A stretch of 64,000 nucleotides of DNA from positions 14,624,743 to 14,688,742 of the forward strand of contig OY821772.1 in the NCBI GenBank assembly GCA_963682175.1, written 5' to 3'. Positions 20,703 through 32,531 of this stretch are shown here, piece by piece; the first letter of the stretch is position 1; each line of letters starts with the position of its first letter. A program made the translations under genes and the position numbers. This DNA is from Triglochin maritima. Its lineage: Eukaryota; Streptophyta; Magnoliopsida; Alismatales; Juncaginaceae. Under the pieces are notes generated by a model. The model was not told the origin of the DNA, made no database searches, and was given only the letters and a program-made list of their open reading frames with translations.

Positions 20703-22104
20703 TGATTGACATCATTTCATTCTTATATTTGTATCTTATATCCATTATCTTTCACCTAAACAACGCTATGTCACGAGTTTTATGTTTAGTTTTCAAGAAT
20801 AAATAGGTTTGAAGAGATGAAGCATAAAAGGACCCAAAAGCTGGGAAAAAGGACTGAATTGTGAGATATGGGGACCAAGATGCAAGGAATAAGGACCTGA
20901 ATGTAAGACAGAAGGACCTAAGAGAAAAACAGAATACTCCACACCATCATGGGGAGTATTTTAGCAATTCGATTTGGGTCGGAGCTCCAACAAACCACTT
21001 AAATGCATCCAAGACCAGAAAATATACCAAGAAAAGCCCACAACAAAAATGAGCAGGATCTGAACCATATAGACCGCCAATTGGCGGTCCAAGACCGCTA
21101 ATTGGCGGTCTATTTTGGCCCAAATCCGCTAAACTTTCTACAGCACATGTATTAGAGGATGTTTCGGCTATTTTTGGTATCTGTTTAGTCCCACATCGGG
21201 GGATTGTCCCGGTTTGCCTTTTTCCATGGCTATAAATAGAACTCTTCACCTTCCATTGAAATCACTCCATATTTTAAGTGGCTATTCTTCCTACTAGAAG
21301 TGAGGCCTTGAAGCACACACTAAAGTAGGAGGATGCTACTTTTAATGTGAGTCATTTTAATACAAGTTTTCTTTATTATGTTGTTTGTTTTATGTTTCTT
21401 GTTTTGCTTTGCTTAATCTCATTTCATTAGTTTTATTAGCTTAGTTAATATGTTTTCTTTGTTTAGTTTAATAATTAGTGTAATGTTTAGTGAGTAGTTC
21501 CATCCCCTTTGGGGGTGGAGTAGATGTACATACATGCAAATGAGAATGGATTGAAGGCTTTATTTCCAATGTGTTGATAAAACATGAATGTATGTTTGCT
21601 TGTTTAGGATAGAATTTATAACTTGATGAGTTTTGCCAAAATGATTAGACACCTCTCATGCTTGTTTAGGTTCTGAAATAAACATCTTGCATATGTAAAT
21701 GTTAATCAACTAAGTTGCTGAATAGATTGATAGGTTTTGCCACAACATTTAGACACTTCCTATGCATGATAACACCACCTTTATCTGTGCTTAAAGAATG
21801 TGTTCAACACCCACATCTTTGCTTGTGTGCACTCACTCCACCCCTTAGGGGTTTTCCCATTTCTGTATTCCAGCATTCTTCTTTTGTTCTTAGCTTAGTT
21901 GTCATTTCATTGTTTGTTCATTTCGTTCGCATTTCATACTTCTTAGCGTAGTTTAGTGTAGAGTAGCATAATCAATCTTTCTCCCCCAATTTTTGCCACT
22001 TGATTTCTGATAAACAAGAGGATGCTCACCTCCCTGAGGATGACCCGTACTTGCCACCGCTTCATCGCGGCCGTGCACTTGCGGTTTAATTAAAAAGTTC
22101 AACA
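20703..22104 (+). repeat. 5' LTR of element B
   Basis: It runs from TGATTGACATC to AAGTTCAACA, 1402 bp. It carries two palindromes (21072-21089, 21093-21110), a USE/TATA block and the GGCCGTGCACTTGCGG block near the end. The 3' LTR is 21 bp shorter because it has only one palindrome unit. Confidence 0.95.
21187..21238 (+). promoter_or_regulatory. USE plus TATA in the B 5' LTR
   Basis: AGTCCCACATCG (21187-21198) and TATAAATA (21231-21238) are 32 bases apart, as in the other LTRs of the group. This is the expected promoter of the element's transcript. Confidence 0.7.
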
Positions 22105-22110
22105 AGTTTT

Positions 22111-22128
22111 TGGCACCGTTGTCGGGGA
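22111..22128 (+). promoter_or_regulatory. Primer binding site of element B (tRNA-Asp type)
   Basis: TGGCACCGTTGTCGGGGA lies six bases after the LTR. It has two changes from TGGCGCCGTTGCCGGGGA, the tRNA-Asp site of Athila/Calypso elements, which element E retains without mismatch (37473-37490, 43332-43349). Confidence 0.85.
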
Positions 22129-23184
22129 GGTGCCAGTCCAGACTCTTGTTTGGATGATTCGAGTGGATTTAATTTTTGTTTTGTAGTTTTTCTTTGTTTC
22201 AGGAGACTTGGAGTCGAAAGGAGAGGCATCTGGAAAAATTTGGAGGAAAACTGGGCAGTTTGGACCGCCAATCAGCGGCCTGAGACCGCCAATTGGCGGT
22301 CTGGTGAGCTGATTTTGCCTTCTTATTTCTTTGTGGTGTTGCCATAATTGATCTAGTAATCTGGGACTCAATTTTGCATGTTCTGACTCTTAGATTGTTC
22401 CCAGATTAATAATCAACTTCCCTTAAGCAACTTGGACACTAAAACTCAAAGCAAAAGATTAGGCATTCTTTTTGTTTAACTCATGCATCATGTATGTGAC
22501 TTAGGCATTTAGATTGTCTATTATGTTAGCTTTATTTTCTGTTGCTGAGAGCTGGCGTGAGGTACGCACCTTCTACTCTCATTCATGCATTTCGTATGAA
22601 CATGCATTAGTTAGTAGGAAGTGCATTTCAACAAGTGTGAGTTGAGCGTTTGTTTGGAGAGTTGATTGCTAGATTAGGACTCCAAAACGCTACTAAGGAG
22701 GGGCTGTCCCATAAAAGATAACGTGGGGGATTTCATCACCCTTTCCTTCGCCCCAAAAACCACACTAATCAAGAGCCTAATTTTAAAATCAAGTAGACAT
22801 TGGCCTTAAGGAATTCAAACGCATTAGGAGAGTGATCCGGTCCCGACCATCATGACCTGATCGGCGTTGCCCACTTTGTCGATAGTAGGAGAGACGAGAT
22901 CCCCGGATCTTGGCTCACTTGCTGGGCTTTGTGGTCCTCGTCGTAGGGAGGTAAGGAGTGTTGAGGCCGTATGACCTCGCAGTTAGGCGTCGTCTAGCTG
23001 TAAGGACCTATAGCGACCTTAGGATTGCTTGAGCCTTGTTTGCTTGTGTGCTTCTACCTGTACCCATCCGCCGTAGCATAAGGACTTCTTCCTTTCTCTC
23101 CTGAGTCATTCTTTCTCTCCTGTATCCCCCCGTCTTCTCCTCTACGTACATTCTTTATTAAAAAAAATTGGTGTCTGTGCACCT
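22129..23184 (+). other. Untranslated leader of element B with two palindromes
   Basis: About 1 kb has no convincing ORF. Palindrome units lie at 22263-22280 (imperfect) and 22284-22301 (perfect). Conserved blocks shared with A (about 360-770) and E include GTTGAGCGTTTG, GCTACTAAGGAGGGG and GCGTTGCC...GTCGATAGTAGGAG. The conservation in non-coding sequence suggests a role in packaging or translation, which is inference. Confidence 0.65.
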
Positions 23185-24810
23185 TTGTGCATGCTTTCGT
23201 GGACACGAGACGAGAGTGGTCGTTTGACGAGGAGCGTTGTCAATCCGGCTTCGGTCATCGATTTCTCGACACCTACCTCCTCTCGTGTCGCACATAGTTT
23301 GGGTTCAATGGCTGCTAATTTCCGCGAGGAGGAGCAGTTGCTGGACCCACCTGAGTGTCCTGTTGTCGTTCCCATACCTCTACATGATCGATGCTACCCG
23401 AGCCGTACTGCTCTACCTTCATGCATCGTATTGCCAGAGGCTAATGGGAATCATTTTGAGGTTAAGCCTCAGTTTATCTCCATGCTCCCTCATTTCACTG
23501 GGAAAGGTGAACCCTATATCTTTCTCAGGGAATTTGAGGAGGTTTGTGCTATGTTCAAGCGGCAACAACTTAGCACAGACTCCATCCATCTTAGGCTTGT
23601 CCCCTTTGCGCTGAAGGATGACGCCAAGAAGTGGTTGTACAGCAACCAGACGAATGCCTTTAGGACTTGGGATGAGTTTCAATCTGCATTCCTCAAGAAG
23701 TACTTCCCAAATCATCGGACTCAAAAATTGAGGAACGAAATCAATTCGTTCTATCAACTTGAGACCAAGACATTTCATGCATATCTAGAGAGGTTCAAGG
23801 AGCTACTATCCTCATGCCCTCACCATGGCATTGAGTTGTGGCGCCTTTGTCAGATTGTATACGAGGGTCTTCACATCCCGTCAAGAACGCTCCTTGAGTC
23901 CATGTGTCAAGGAGAGTTCTTGGGAAAGGATGAAAGGGAGGCATGGGCTTTCCTAGAAGACCTTGCTAAGAAAACCATGCAATGGGAGAGTGTGAGGGAA
24001 CCACCTGCATCATCTTGTATAGGAGCGAGGATCGCGAATACAAACTCGACTAGATCGGGTACCACATTTGCTATTGATACCACTACGGCCACCGAGGCAC
24101 GCATGGCGGCCTTAATGCGCCGTATGGATTCGATTGAGCTCCAAAACCAACAAAGTGCACCTCACATGTCCACATCTGGTCGAACTCCCTGTCATTCATG
24201 TGGTAGGATAGGTCATGTAGAAAGCGAGTGTGAGTCCATTCCTCCTGAGATGGAGCGTGTCAACGCCATCTATGATAGAGCCAGGAATGACCCATACTCA
24301 TCATCTTATAATCCTGGATGGAGGAACCACCCCAATTTTTCATGGAACCAAACTAATGCCCCGGGTGGTCCTTCAAACTCCTCTAGACTACATTATCAAT
24401 CACACCAACCTCCCATGCATGCACATTCCTATCAGCCACCCCAAGCGCAAACCACCAATCCATCGGGTTTCCCAAATTCCAATAATATGGAAACCCGATT
24501 CAATTCGCTTGAGACCTTGACTCGTGGACTTGAAAACTCAATGAAAAATTTTATGTCAACCACGAGTCAAGTTCTCACTTCAAATCAGCAGACCATCAAA
24601 TCTCTAGAGCTTCAGATGGGCCAATTGGCTCAGTCTGTACATGAAAGAGAGAGAGGGTCTTTTCCTAGCCAGCCTGAGGCTAACCCCCGAATGTACCAAC
24701 AACAACACATGCAAAATGAGAATGTGGTACCTCGGGGAAGGCGAGTGAACCATGTGAAGGAACCTGTTCACCATGTCAATTCCATTGTGACCTTAAGGAA
24801 TGGAAAATAG
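23185..24810 (+). pseudogene. Element B gag (Athila-type capsid and zinc knuckle), ends in a nonsense codon
   Basis: This is a 541-codon open stretch from ATG 23185. Residues about 95-230 form the Retrotrans_gag capsid domain: PHFTGKGEPYIFLREFEEVC, LKDDAKKWLY, WDEFQSAFLKKYFP and the Athila-type ELWRLCQIVYEGLH. A CCHC knuckle, CHSCGRIGHVESEC, is at residues 336-349. A Gln/Pro-rich stretch and a helical segment ending QSVHERERGSFPSQPEA follow. The frame stops at TAG 24808-24810, where the same frame goes on into protease, so the stop replaced a sense codon, probably CAG. Gag would build the particle and bind RNA. The true start may lie elsewhere in the leader. Confidence 0.85.
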
Positions 24811-25674
24811 GTTGACAATCACATTTCCTTGCCACAACAACCACCATCTATGCAGCCCCTCAGTGGGAATTGTGGTGAAGAAGAGGCTGAGGGTGAGGGT
24901 AATACACCAAAGCTTTCTTCTCAGGCACCGCAGAAAACCTACCTGCCAAAAGCTCCCTATCCAAGTATGTTAACCAAAAAGCAGAGTGACAACATGGACA
25001 AGATATTAGAGGTGTTTAAGCAAGTAAAGGTTAACATCCCCTTGTTGGATGTCATCCAATAAATACCTCAATATGCCAAAGTGTTGAAGGATCTCTGCAC
25101 AACCAAGAGGAAGACCAATGTTCCTAAGAAAGCATTCTTGGCTGCAAATATCAGCTCACTTTTGTCCAATCCCACCTACACAAAATACAAGGACCCTGGG
25201 TGTCCTACTATTCAGTGTACGATAGGGGACACTAGAATGAGCAATGTTTTGCTTGATTTAGGATTAGCGATCAACCTCCTCCCATTCTCTGTTTATCAAC
25301 AGTTGAACTTGGGAGAATTGAAACCAACTAACATCACCCTCCAATTGGCGGATAGATCTATTCGTATTCCCATAGGGATTATCGAGGACGTGCTTATCAA
25401 AGTTGGAGATTTTATATTTCCAGTCGATTTTGTTGTCCTCGATACCAATCCTGTTACGAACACCCACTCTCAAATACCTTTGATTTTGGGTAGACCATTT
25501 CTGGCCACCTCCAATGCCTTGATTAATTGTAGAAATGGTCTCATGAAGCTCTCATTCGGTAACATGAGTGCCGAGTTTCATGTGTTCAATTCTGGTAGGC
25601 AACAGGAACCCATGGATGAACCTTTAAATCTAAATCTCATCCGCCAATTGGAGAAAGCACCACAAAATCAATGA
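24811..25674 (+). pseudogene. Element B aspartic protease, degenerate active site context
   Basis: In frame with gag, this part holds a Gln/Pro-rich linker, the LKDLCTTKRK motif usual before Athila proteases (after TAA 25060-25062), then the retropepsin fold with VLLDLGLAINLLPFSVYQQL; the catalytic Asp codon is at 25255-25257. Relatives have DLGAS or DSGAS, so LA replaces AS here. The second conserved block, LILGRPFLATSNALI, is present. The stretch ends at TGA 25672-25674. No RT sequence follows. Confidence 0.85.
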
Positions 25675-26289
25675 ACACCCCTAACCCCAATGCAACCCGT
25701 TGAGAATGTTCGTGGGCCCAGTGAAAACTCATTGTCTGTCTTCGCAATGCAACAGAGTGAGCTGGCCTCTAACATGAATGTCCAAAGGGAGTGTTCGTTG
25801 CATGATTCAGTTGAGAGTACTAGTGAGAGTGAGACACCTCATCATATGCCTATACCAGAAGGTGTCTCTACCTCATGTCCCAAGGCCATTGAGCCATTTG
25901 AGCTTCATTTTGACTCCAACAAGGACCCACCTATGACCGAGCTTATGCTTGATGATCTAAATGATGGTGGGAGGTCCTTGTTGGATGACTTGGGGAGCAG
26001 CCCCGTTCTTAGTGATGCAGGTCTGCTGCATCCATCGAATGAGCTTGAGGAACTCATTCCGATGCACCCGCCTATTGGTTGGAGGGTTTTGTTCGATGAG
26101 CAACTAAACCCTAGTGAGGCAACACAACTTCATTCTTTGTTGCCCACACCCAACCAATATCATGAGGGGTTCGAGCCGTTCAACTTTGATCTTTCACCCC
26201 TCATGACACCTCAGAGTACCGTTGAAGTTTGCCCATCTTGGCAAGTCTCTGGTCCTCTTGACTTGATGTTCTCATTTGATGTTCCTTGA
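25675..26289 (+). pseudogene. Element B C-terminal extension shared with A and E
   Basis: The same frame continues to TGA 26287-26289. The 3' half contains IGWRVLFDE, a segment with LLPTPNQ, FEPFNFDL and a hydrophobic end LMFSFDVP. It corresponds in order to the GWRVW, LLPLP, FKLFQFDPL and VMFPFQVH segments at the end of the A and E ORFs. I do not recognise the domain. Its conservation in elements that lost pol suggests that it is useful to non-autonomous members. Confidence 0.7.
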
Positions 26290-27879
26290 CCAAATGATTA
26301 TGAGAATATCGTTGTTGCTGTATATATCATGTATAAAAAAAGTCGAAAAAAAAGGAGCAAAAGAAAAGAAAAAAAAAATTGTGTAATAAAAGACTCCATG
26401 AGCGAGCATTGATTGTTGTGGGCCCCAACCCTTGTGTACTTGGGCCCCATTTCTTCACGTATTTGTCTCCCTTCTTCAGTATCTCATAGGTTTTGAGGAA
26501 ATTCGGGTTTGTGTCCATCACTATAACCATGAACTTCCTGTTGTGCTTCATGTTGGTGAGATCTTCTTTTTTCATGCATAAATCCATGTAGTATCATGCT
26601 CACATTCATTGAGGACAATGCATGAAGTAGGTGTGGGGGGTGTTTTACGTGTGTACATAGTCGAGTCTTTTTCTTTTGATTTTGTTTTCTTTTGTGTGTA
26701 TTGGTAGGGTCATGAGGGTCATGTTAGTGTGCTGCATTTAATATCGATATATCTGCTTGTCATGATCCTTGGGTGACTTGTCTTCTTTTGCTTGCCTAGT
26801 GCTTTAAAATTTTCACATTTCTTTCAAAATCTTCATGTGTTTGCGAAAGAAAATGTTTTTGTGGGTTTTGCGTGTGTTTAGCATGTGCAAAACCGTTAAG
26901 AGGCAAAGTAAAAAGAAAGCTCCCAAAATTGTCTTGAACTTGATGCATTAGGATTTCTAGTTTACTGGCTTTAGGTCTTATCGAGTCGTTAGGATGCACC
27001 CCGGTTTTCCCTCAGGGGGCGTGTAATCATAGGGTTTCAGTGCTCAAACATTTAAAGAAGTCCACCCTGAACCTAGTGAGTCAAATAATTCGTGTCTGTT
27101 AGTATAAGGAAGTTTGTCGTAGTCAAGGGCCCTTAATCTCTTTTTGTGAAACTTAAGTGTAGGGATTTTGGTTCCCATGTAGATAAGTAAATAAGTGGTG
27201 TTCTCTCTTCTCGCACGGCTCCTATCACTCGGGAAAGTAGGTCTGAGGGGACTTTGTGCCTGGTGCTTTCGAGTCATCTGACTTGAGATGCACCGACCGA
27301 ACTCCCGTTACACGGGTGGTAGGGATCGCCCTATGTGGAGATTTGGGGGAAGGTGTACGTGATAGTGTAAGTCCTCATAGGCAATGATGCACGAAACCTG
27401 ACCCTGGGAGAATCAAACACCAACCAATAAAATGCTCCAAAGAAAAAGAAAAAAAAGGAAAAAAAGAAAAGAAAAAAAGAGTCAAATAAGAACCAAAATA
27501 GACTTTACACATTGTATCACATTCAGAAGTTAAGGTTGCCCATGTCTTTCACTTAAGTCCTTGACTAACTTTTACAAATAACTCATTAGGCTAGGTGTGT
27601 GGATGGATTACAAATATAGAGTCGACAAAATAAGTCCAACGAGTCGTGTAGCTAGATTGATTAATGCATCTTGTTCGGATTTTGTGGGTATATCCGCTGA
27701 AAACCCTCAGGAGACAACACTCCTCCTCCTTGGCGACAAGGAGGTTTAACGGCTTGTTGCACGTGCTAAGTGCAACTGTGATTCCTACGAAAGCGAGTTA
27801 AGATTTCTTGTTTTTTCTCGTATGCTTTTTCCTTTCTTTGTTTTGCTCGGGACTAGCAAAAGTTAGGTGTGGGGGTATT
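26290..27879 (+). other. 3' untranslated region of element B with two G-rich tracts
   Basis: It is homologous to 2502-4121. An internal tract, TAGGTGTGGGGGGTGTTTT, lies at 26628-26646, and the terminal tract, TTAGGTGTGGGGGTATT, ends at 27879 next to the LTR. No protein-coding gene is supported. Confidence 0.75.
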
Positions 27880-29260
27880 TGATTGACATCATTTCATGCT
27901 TATATTTGTATCTTATATCCATTATCTTTCACCTAAACAATGCTATGTCACGAGTTTTATGTTTAGTTTTCAGGAATAAATAGGTTTGAAGAGATGAAGC
28001 ATAAAAGGACCCAAAAGCTGGGAAAAAGGACTGAATTGTGAGATATGGGGACCAAGATGCAAGGAAGAAGGACTTGAACGTAAGACAGAAGGACCTAAGA
28101 GAAAAACAGAATACTCCACACCATCATGGGGAGTATTTTAGCAATTCGATTCGGGTCGGAGCTCCAACAAACTAATTAAATGTATCTAAGACCAGCAAAT
28201 ATACCAAGAAAAGCCCACAACAAAAATGAGCAGGATCTGAACCATATAGACCGCTAATTGGCGGTCCATTTTGGCCCAAATCCGCTAAAATTTCTACAAC
28301 ACATGTATTAGAGGATGTTTCGGCTATTTTTGGTATCTGTTTAGTCCCACATCGGGGGATTGTCCCGGTTTGCCTTTTTCCATGGCTATAAATAGAACTC
28401 TTCACCTTCCATTGTAATCACTCCATATTTTAAGTGGCTATTCTTCCTACTAGAAGTGAGGCCTTGAAGCACACACTAAAGTAGGAGGATGCTACTTTTA
28501 ATGTGAGTCATTTTAATACAAGTTTTCTTTATTATGTTGTTTGTTTTATGTTTCTTGTTTTGCTTTGCTTAATCTCATTTAATTAGTTTTATTAGCTTAG
28601 TTAATATGTTTTCTTTGTTTAGTTTAATAATTAGTGTAATGTTTAGTGAGTAGTTCCATCCCCTTTGGCGGGTGGAGTAGATGTACATACATGCAAATGA
28701 GAATGAATTGAATGCTTTATTTCCAATGTGTTGATAAAACATGAATGTATGTTTGCTTGTTTAGGATAGAATTTATAACTTGATGAGTTTTGCCAAAATG
28801 ATTAGATACCTCTCATGCTTGTTTAGGTTCTGAAATAAACATCTTGCATATGTAAATGTTAATCAACTAAGTTGGTGAATAGATTGATAGGTTTTGCCAC
28901 AACATTAAGACACTTCCTATGCAGATAACACCACCTTTATTTGTGCTTAAAGAAAGTGTTCAACACCCACCTCTTTGCTTGTGTGCACTCACTCCACCCC
29001 TTAGGGGTTTTCCCATTTTTGTATTCCAGCATTCTTCTTTTGTTCTTAGCTTAGTTGTCATTTCATTGTTTGTTTATTTCGTTCGCATTTCATACTTCTT
29101 AGCGTGGTTTAGTGTAGAGTAGCATAATCAATCTTTCTCCCCCAATTTTTGCCACTTGATTTCTGATAAACAAGAGGATGCTCACCTCCCTGAGGACGAC
29201 CCGTACTTGCCACCGCTTCATCGCGGCCGTGCACTTGCGGTTTAATTAAAAAGTTCAACA
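27880..29260 (+). repeat. 3' LTR of element B
   Basis: It runs TGATTGACATC to AAGTTCAACA, 1381 bp, and is followed by the target duplication GACCC. It has one palindrome unit (about 28249-28266) instead of two. USE and TATA are at 28343-28354 and 28387-28394. Confidence 0.95.
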
Positions 29261-30446
29261 GACCCCAACCCCAACTATGTCTTCACGTGAATTAAGATTT
29301 AACATTATCATTAAAACATACAAGACATTAATTAAGATGAGGTCAGTAGGAGCACATGCTCTCACATGCCATCCTTATCTCTTTACCCCACTCCAACCTT
29401 ATCCTCACATCATCATTCCCCATAAAGTGGGCCCACTAGCCAAAGCATGTGCTAAGCATCAATTAAGACCATTAGCACATAAAAGACTAGAGTGAGGAAC
29501 CCACTAAATGGCTATGAATTTGATGTGAGGCTCCAAGATTAGGATTAAACACACACACTAATACAACACATCACCCTCACCCCCTAATGGGGATGGACTA
29601 CTCTCTACTCATATCCATAACCAAGAAAACAACAAAAGCAAAACAACCCATAAGCAAATAAAGAAAACTAAACCTAACCAAGGCAAGTGAACAAAAATTG
29701 CATCAAATGAAAGATTTCAACATAAAGAACATGAAACTTAACTTGATTAAGAAATGAAGACTACAAAGTTTGCTCCTCTTCTCCTCTCACTATACTACTA
29801 AGCAAGAAACTAAAAACTACTCTAATAAAGAAGAAAATAAAACCTACTCTACTAAAAAATAAATAAAACATACTCTAATAAGGAATGAGGAAGGAAGAAA
29901 AAGAGGGGAATGATTACAAGTGTATTTATAGAAGATTAGAGGGTCTACATGAATCTGGGTGCGATCGGACGGTTGCAAATCAGATCTGGATGTTGCGTAT
30001 TGCTCTAACCCGACAACCCAACCCACCAAAGAAATTTAGGGTCGAACCAACCAATCAGATTCCACCAGTAGCTTCAGTTTACCATTTTAGTACGTGGGGT
30101 GCACCCGGAGTTGTTGGTTCGAGCACAATTGGTCTTAATTGTTGAATTACTCCTTAGGCTCGGGAGATTATGGACTTTTGCAACCAACATATTTTTCTTT
30201 ACAGTTAGGTCCCTCCAGGTTTTCACTTGGATCCTTCCTGACTTACAATCCGGTCCTCGAGCATTACAAACAGTCTATAAGGCCTCCAAATCAGTCATTT
30301 CTTCGTACATTTATGTCATTTTGCTTCATTTCTCTTCTTTATTACCTAAACCCTAAATTGTAAGAAATCAATACCCGAGTAGCACAAATATGGGGCAAAA
30401 TAAAGGATATATAGCATGAATGCATTGTATGATATGCTACTAATCA
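29261..30446 (-). repeat. Element F LTR, interrupted by B
   Basis: Minus-strand LTR of a diverged Athila-like family. It shares with LTR1-3 of E the blocks CATTAAAACATACAAGACA, CATTCCCCATAAA, a region of CACACAC, the ACCCCCTAATGGGGATGGA block and an inverted TATA (TATTTATAG, about 29935). In its own sense it starts TGATTAGTAGCATATC at 30446 and is cut at 29265 by element B, continuing at 20702. Its right border abuts C2 LTR sequence. Confidence 0.7.
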
Positions 30447-30595
30447 TGGGGCTTGTGAGGAGGACTAGAACCGAGTGCGGTGTCGAACCTCTCTAAATCT
30501 GACGTCCATTTGTGGTTTGCATATTCTTAATCTCTCATCTTAATTTGTTTTAATTCCGCATTTCAATCGTAATTAGAGGGCCATCGATCCTAAGA
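30447..30595 (+). repeat. 3' end of the 5' LTR of C2
   Basis: GGGGCTTGTGAGGAGG to CGATCCTAAGA matches the last ~150 bp of the C2 3' LTR (33803-33952). Together with 9152-9494 it brackets the insertions of C1, F and B. The ~900 bp in between are lost. A degenerate initiator tRNA-Met primer site, TTGTATTAGAGCA, follows at 30598-30610. Confidence 0.75.
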
Positions 30596-30650
30596 AATTG
30601 TATTAGAGCATTAAGTTGCTAATTTCATCTACTTAATCATAGTTTAGTAT

Positions 30651-31510
30651 GATATCTACCTCTAATCATTGTGAGGGCTTATCTTCAACTAGACATCTTT
30701 TGTTTAATGACTTAAATTATGACTATTGGAAAAGAAAGAATGAGAATTTATTTGCAATCCATTGATTTGAAGTATTGGACATTTCCTTTAACCTCATACA
30801 CACTTCCTAATGATAATGAAATATTGACCCTAACTAGAGCCAAAATTAAGGAAGCGGAGATGAATTCCCGCATCATGAACATCTTATTTTGTGGCTTGAA
30901 TGAGCGAGAATACAATAGAGTAAAATGTTGTGAAAGTGCATATGAGATATCGTATACAATAGAAATGCATCATTGGGGTTCAAGTAGAATGAAAGAAACT
31001 ACGATAAATTTACTCATGCATAAATATGAACTCTTTTGTATGCAATCCGGTGAGAACATAAGCGAGATGCACACTCGCTTCATCGAGATCATTGACTCTC
31101 TCAAAGCTTTTGGCAAGATTTTTAGCGATGGAAAAATAACTCAAAAGATTCTCTGGTCACTCACCGACGAATGGAAAGAGAAAACCATTATTGAAGAAGC
31201 ATAATATCTCACCAAATTGTTGGTCGATAAGCTTATGGGTAATCTCATGGTATATGAGATATAAATGAAAGACCGTAAGGAGAGGGAAGCCAAGAAATCC
31301 TTGCTGCTATATGCCATCACCAATTCCAACAAAGGAGATAGTGACTTTGAAGAGGAATTGGTCACTCAAAAATTGAAGGAGCTCCTCAAGAAAGATAAAG
31401 AGAGGAGAAAAGAAAAGAAAATAAGAAAGATCTCAAAGCAAATTGGGATGATTCAACATCTTCTTCATCAATTAAAGGCACAATCGCCACATCGTGCTTC
31501 ATGGCAATAA
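30651..31510 (+). pseudogene. C2 gag remnant
   Basis: ATG 30651 opens a frame reading LLFNDLNYDYW that shifts by one base near 30725. The main frame then has MRIYLQSIDLKYW, YEISYTIEMHHWGSSRMKET and MQSGENISEMHTRFIEI, diverged from the C1 gag. TAA 31202-31204 and TAA 31262-31264 break it, and it ends at TAA 31508-31510 in a Lys/Glu-rich tail. No zinc knuckle is visible. Confidence 0.8.
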
Positions 31511-32531
31511 AAGATGAGAAAAATGAGGTATCTTCTAGCTGAAGTCATGATTCTGAATCATATAATGAACTTCAAATTGAATTCAATGAGCTACTTGAAA
31601 ATTTTGAACAAATTTGTCAAAGGAACAAACTAGCTAGAAAGGAAATCAATGAGTTACAATGTCAAATTGAATTGATCATGAATGAGAAAAATGATGTGTT
31701 TGCTAGTCATGATAAAGTCTCATTAGAGAGTTCTCACTTGATTGATGAAATTACAACTCTAAATGCAAAATCTTCATATAGTGATGCATAAGATCTCATT
31801 GCTAAAAATGCTTAATTACAAAAAGATCTTGAAAGATTCACTAAAGGAAAGAAAATCCCTAATATGCTTATTGGTAGTCAAAGACAATCTCTGGATAAGC
31901 ATGGTTTAGGCTACTATGTTAATAACAACAAAAACATGTTATACATACTACTTTGAATGGAAAATATTTCTTTGTGAATAAAAGTTCTTCAAATGTTTGA
32001 GCACCAAAACCCAAAATGGTATGGGTACCAAAATTTAATGTCAAAGGAACCAAGGTGGTTTGGGTACCAAAATACTCACTTGTCGGTACTTAGAAGGAGG
32101 AGGATCGGTAGTGACCGGGTCAAGCAATAAAAGATCGATCCTAAGCTTCAAAGAAAATATTTGAATCGAATTCATAAAGTTTTTGTCGCTATCAAGTAGA
32201 GATTGGAATCAATGCCAAATTGAGGATCAAGAGTTGGGTAATATATTTTTATTCCTCTCAGTTTTAATGATTTGGTTCTAATCTAGGGATATTGAATGCT
32301 TAAATGATATCATGCATCATTTCTTTTAGGCTTTAGTGATAGGGGAGCATAGAATGTTTTATCACTTATTTAAGGGGGAGAATCATGTAATCTTAACCTT
32401 TGCATCATATGCCTTTAATGTTTGCATTTAATTGATGTCAAAAGGGGGAGAAATTATATAGAAAAGTGGAGAATTTAAATTGAACCTCAAGCATTAAGAT
32501 ATAGGTTTGTCATCATCAAAGATGGGGACAT
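31511..32531 (+). other. C2 internal remnant with pol deleted, then polypurine tracts
   Basis: Bases 31511-32085 translate, with stops, as the coiled linker seen in C1 and end with two WVPK-type repeats (about 32020-32075). Protease, integrase and RT are all missing, so a large deletion joins the linker to the 3' region. Tracts TAAGGGGGAG (32371-32380), AAAGGGGGAG (32441-32450) and AAAGATGGGGACAT (about 32518-32531) are the Sirevirus-type serial polypurine tracts. Confidence 0.75.

Larger units (their letters stand above)
20703..29260 (+). mobile_element. Element B: full-length Athila-like non-autonomous retrotransposon, TSD GACCC
   Basis: Two near-identical LTRs (20703-22104, 27880-29260) flank a primer site, a leader, a gag-protease-extension frame with three stops (23185-26289) and a 1.6-kb 3' region. 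The direct repeat GACCC at 20698-20702 and 29261-29265 marks its insertion into element F. Reverse transcriptase, RNase H and integrase are absent, so it would depend on a related complete element. The LTRs differ by few substitutions and by one 21-bp palindrome unit, which suggests a recent insertion. Confidence 0.95.
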
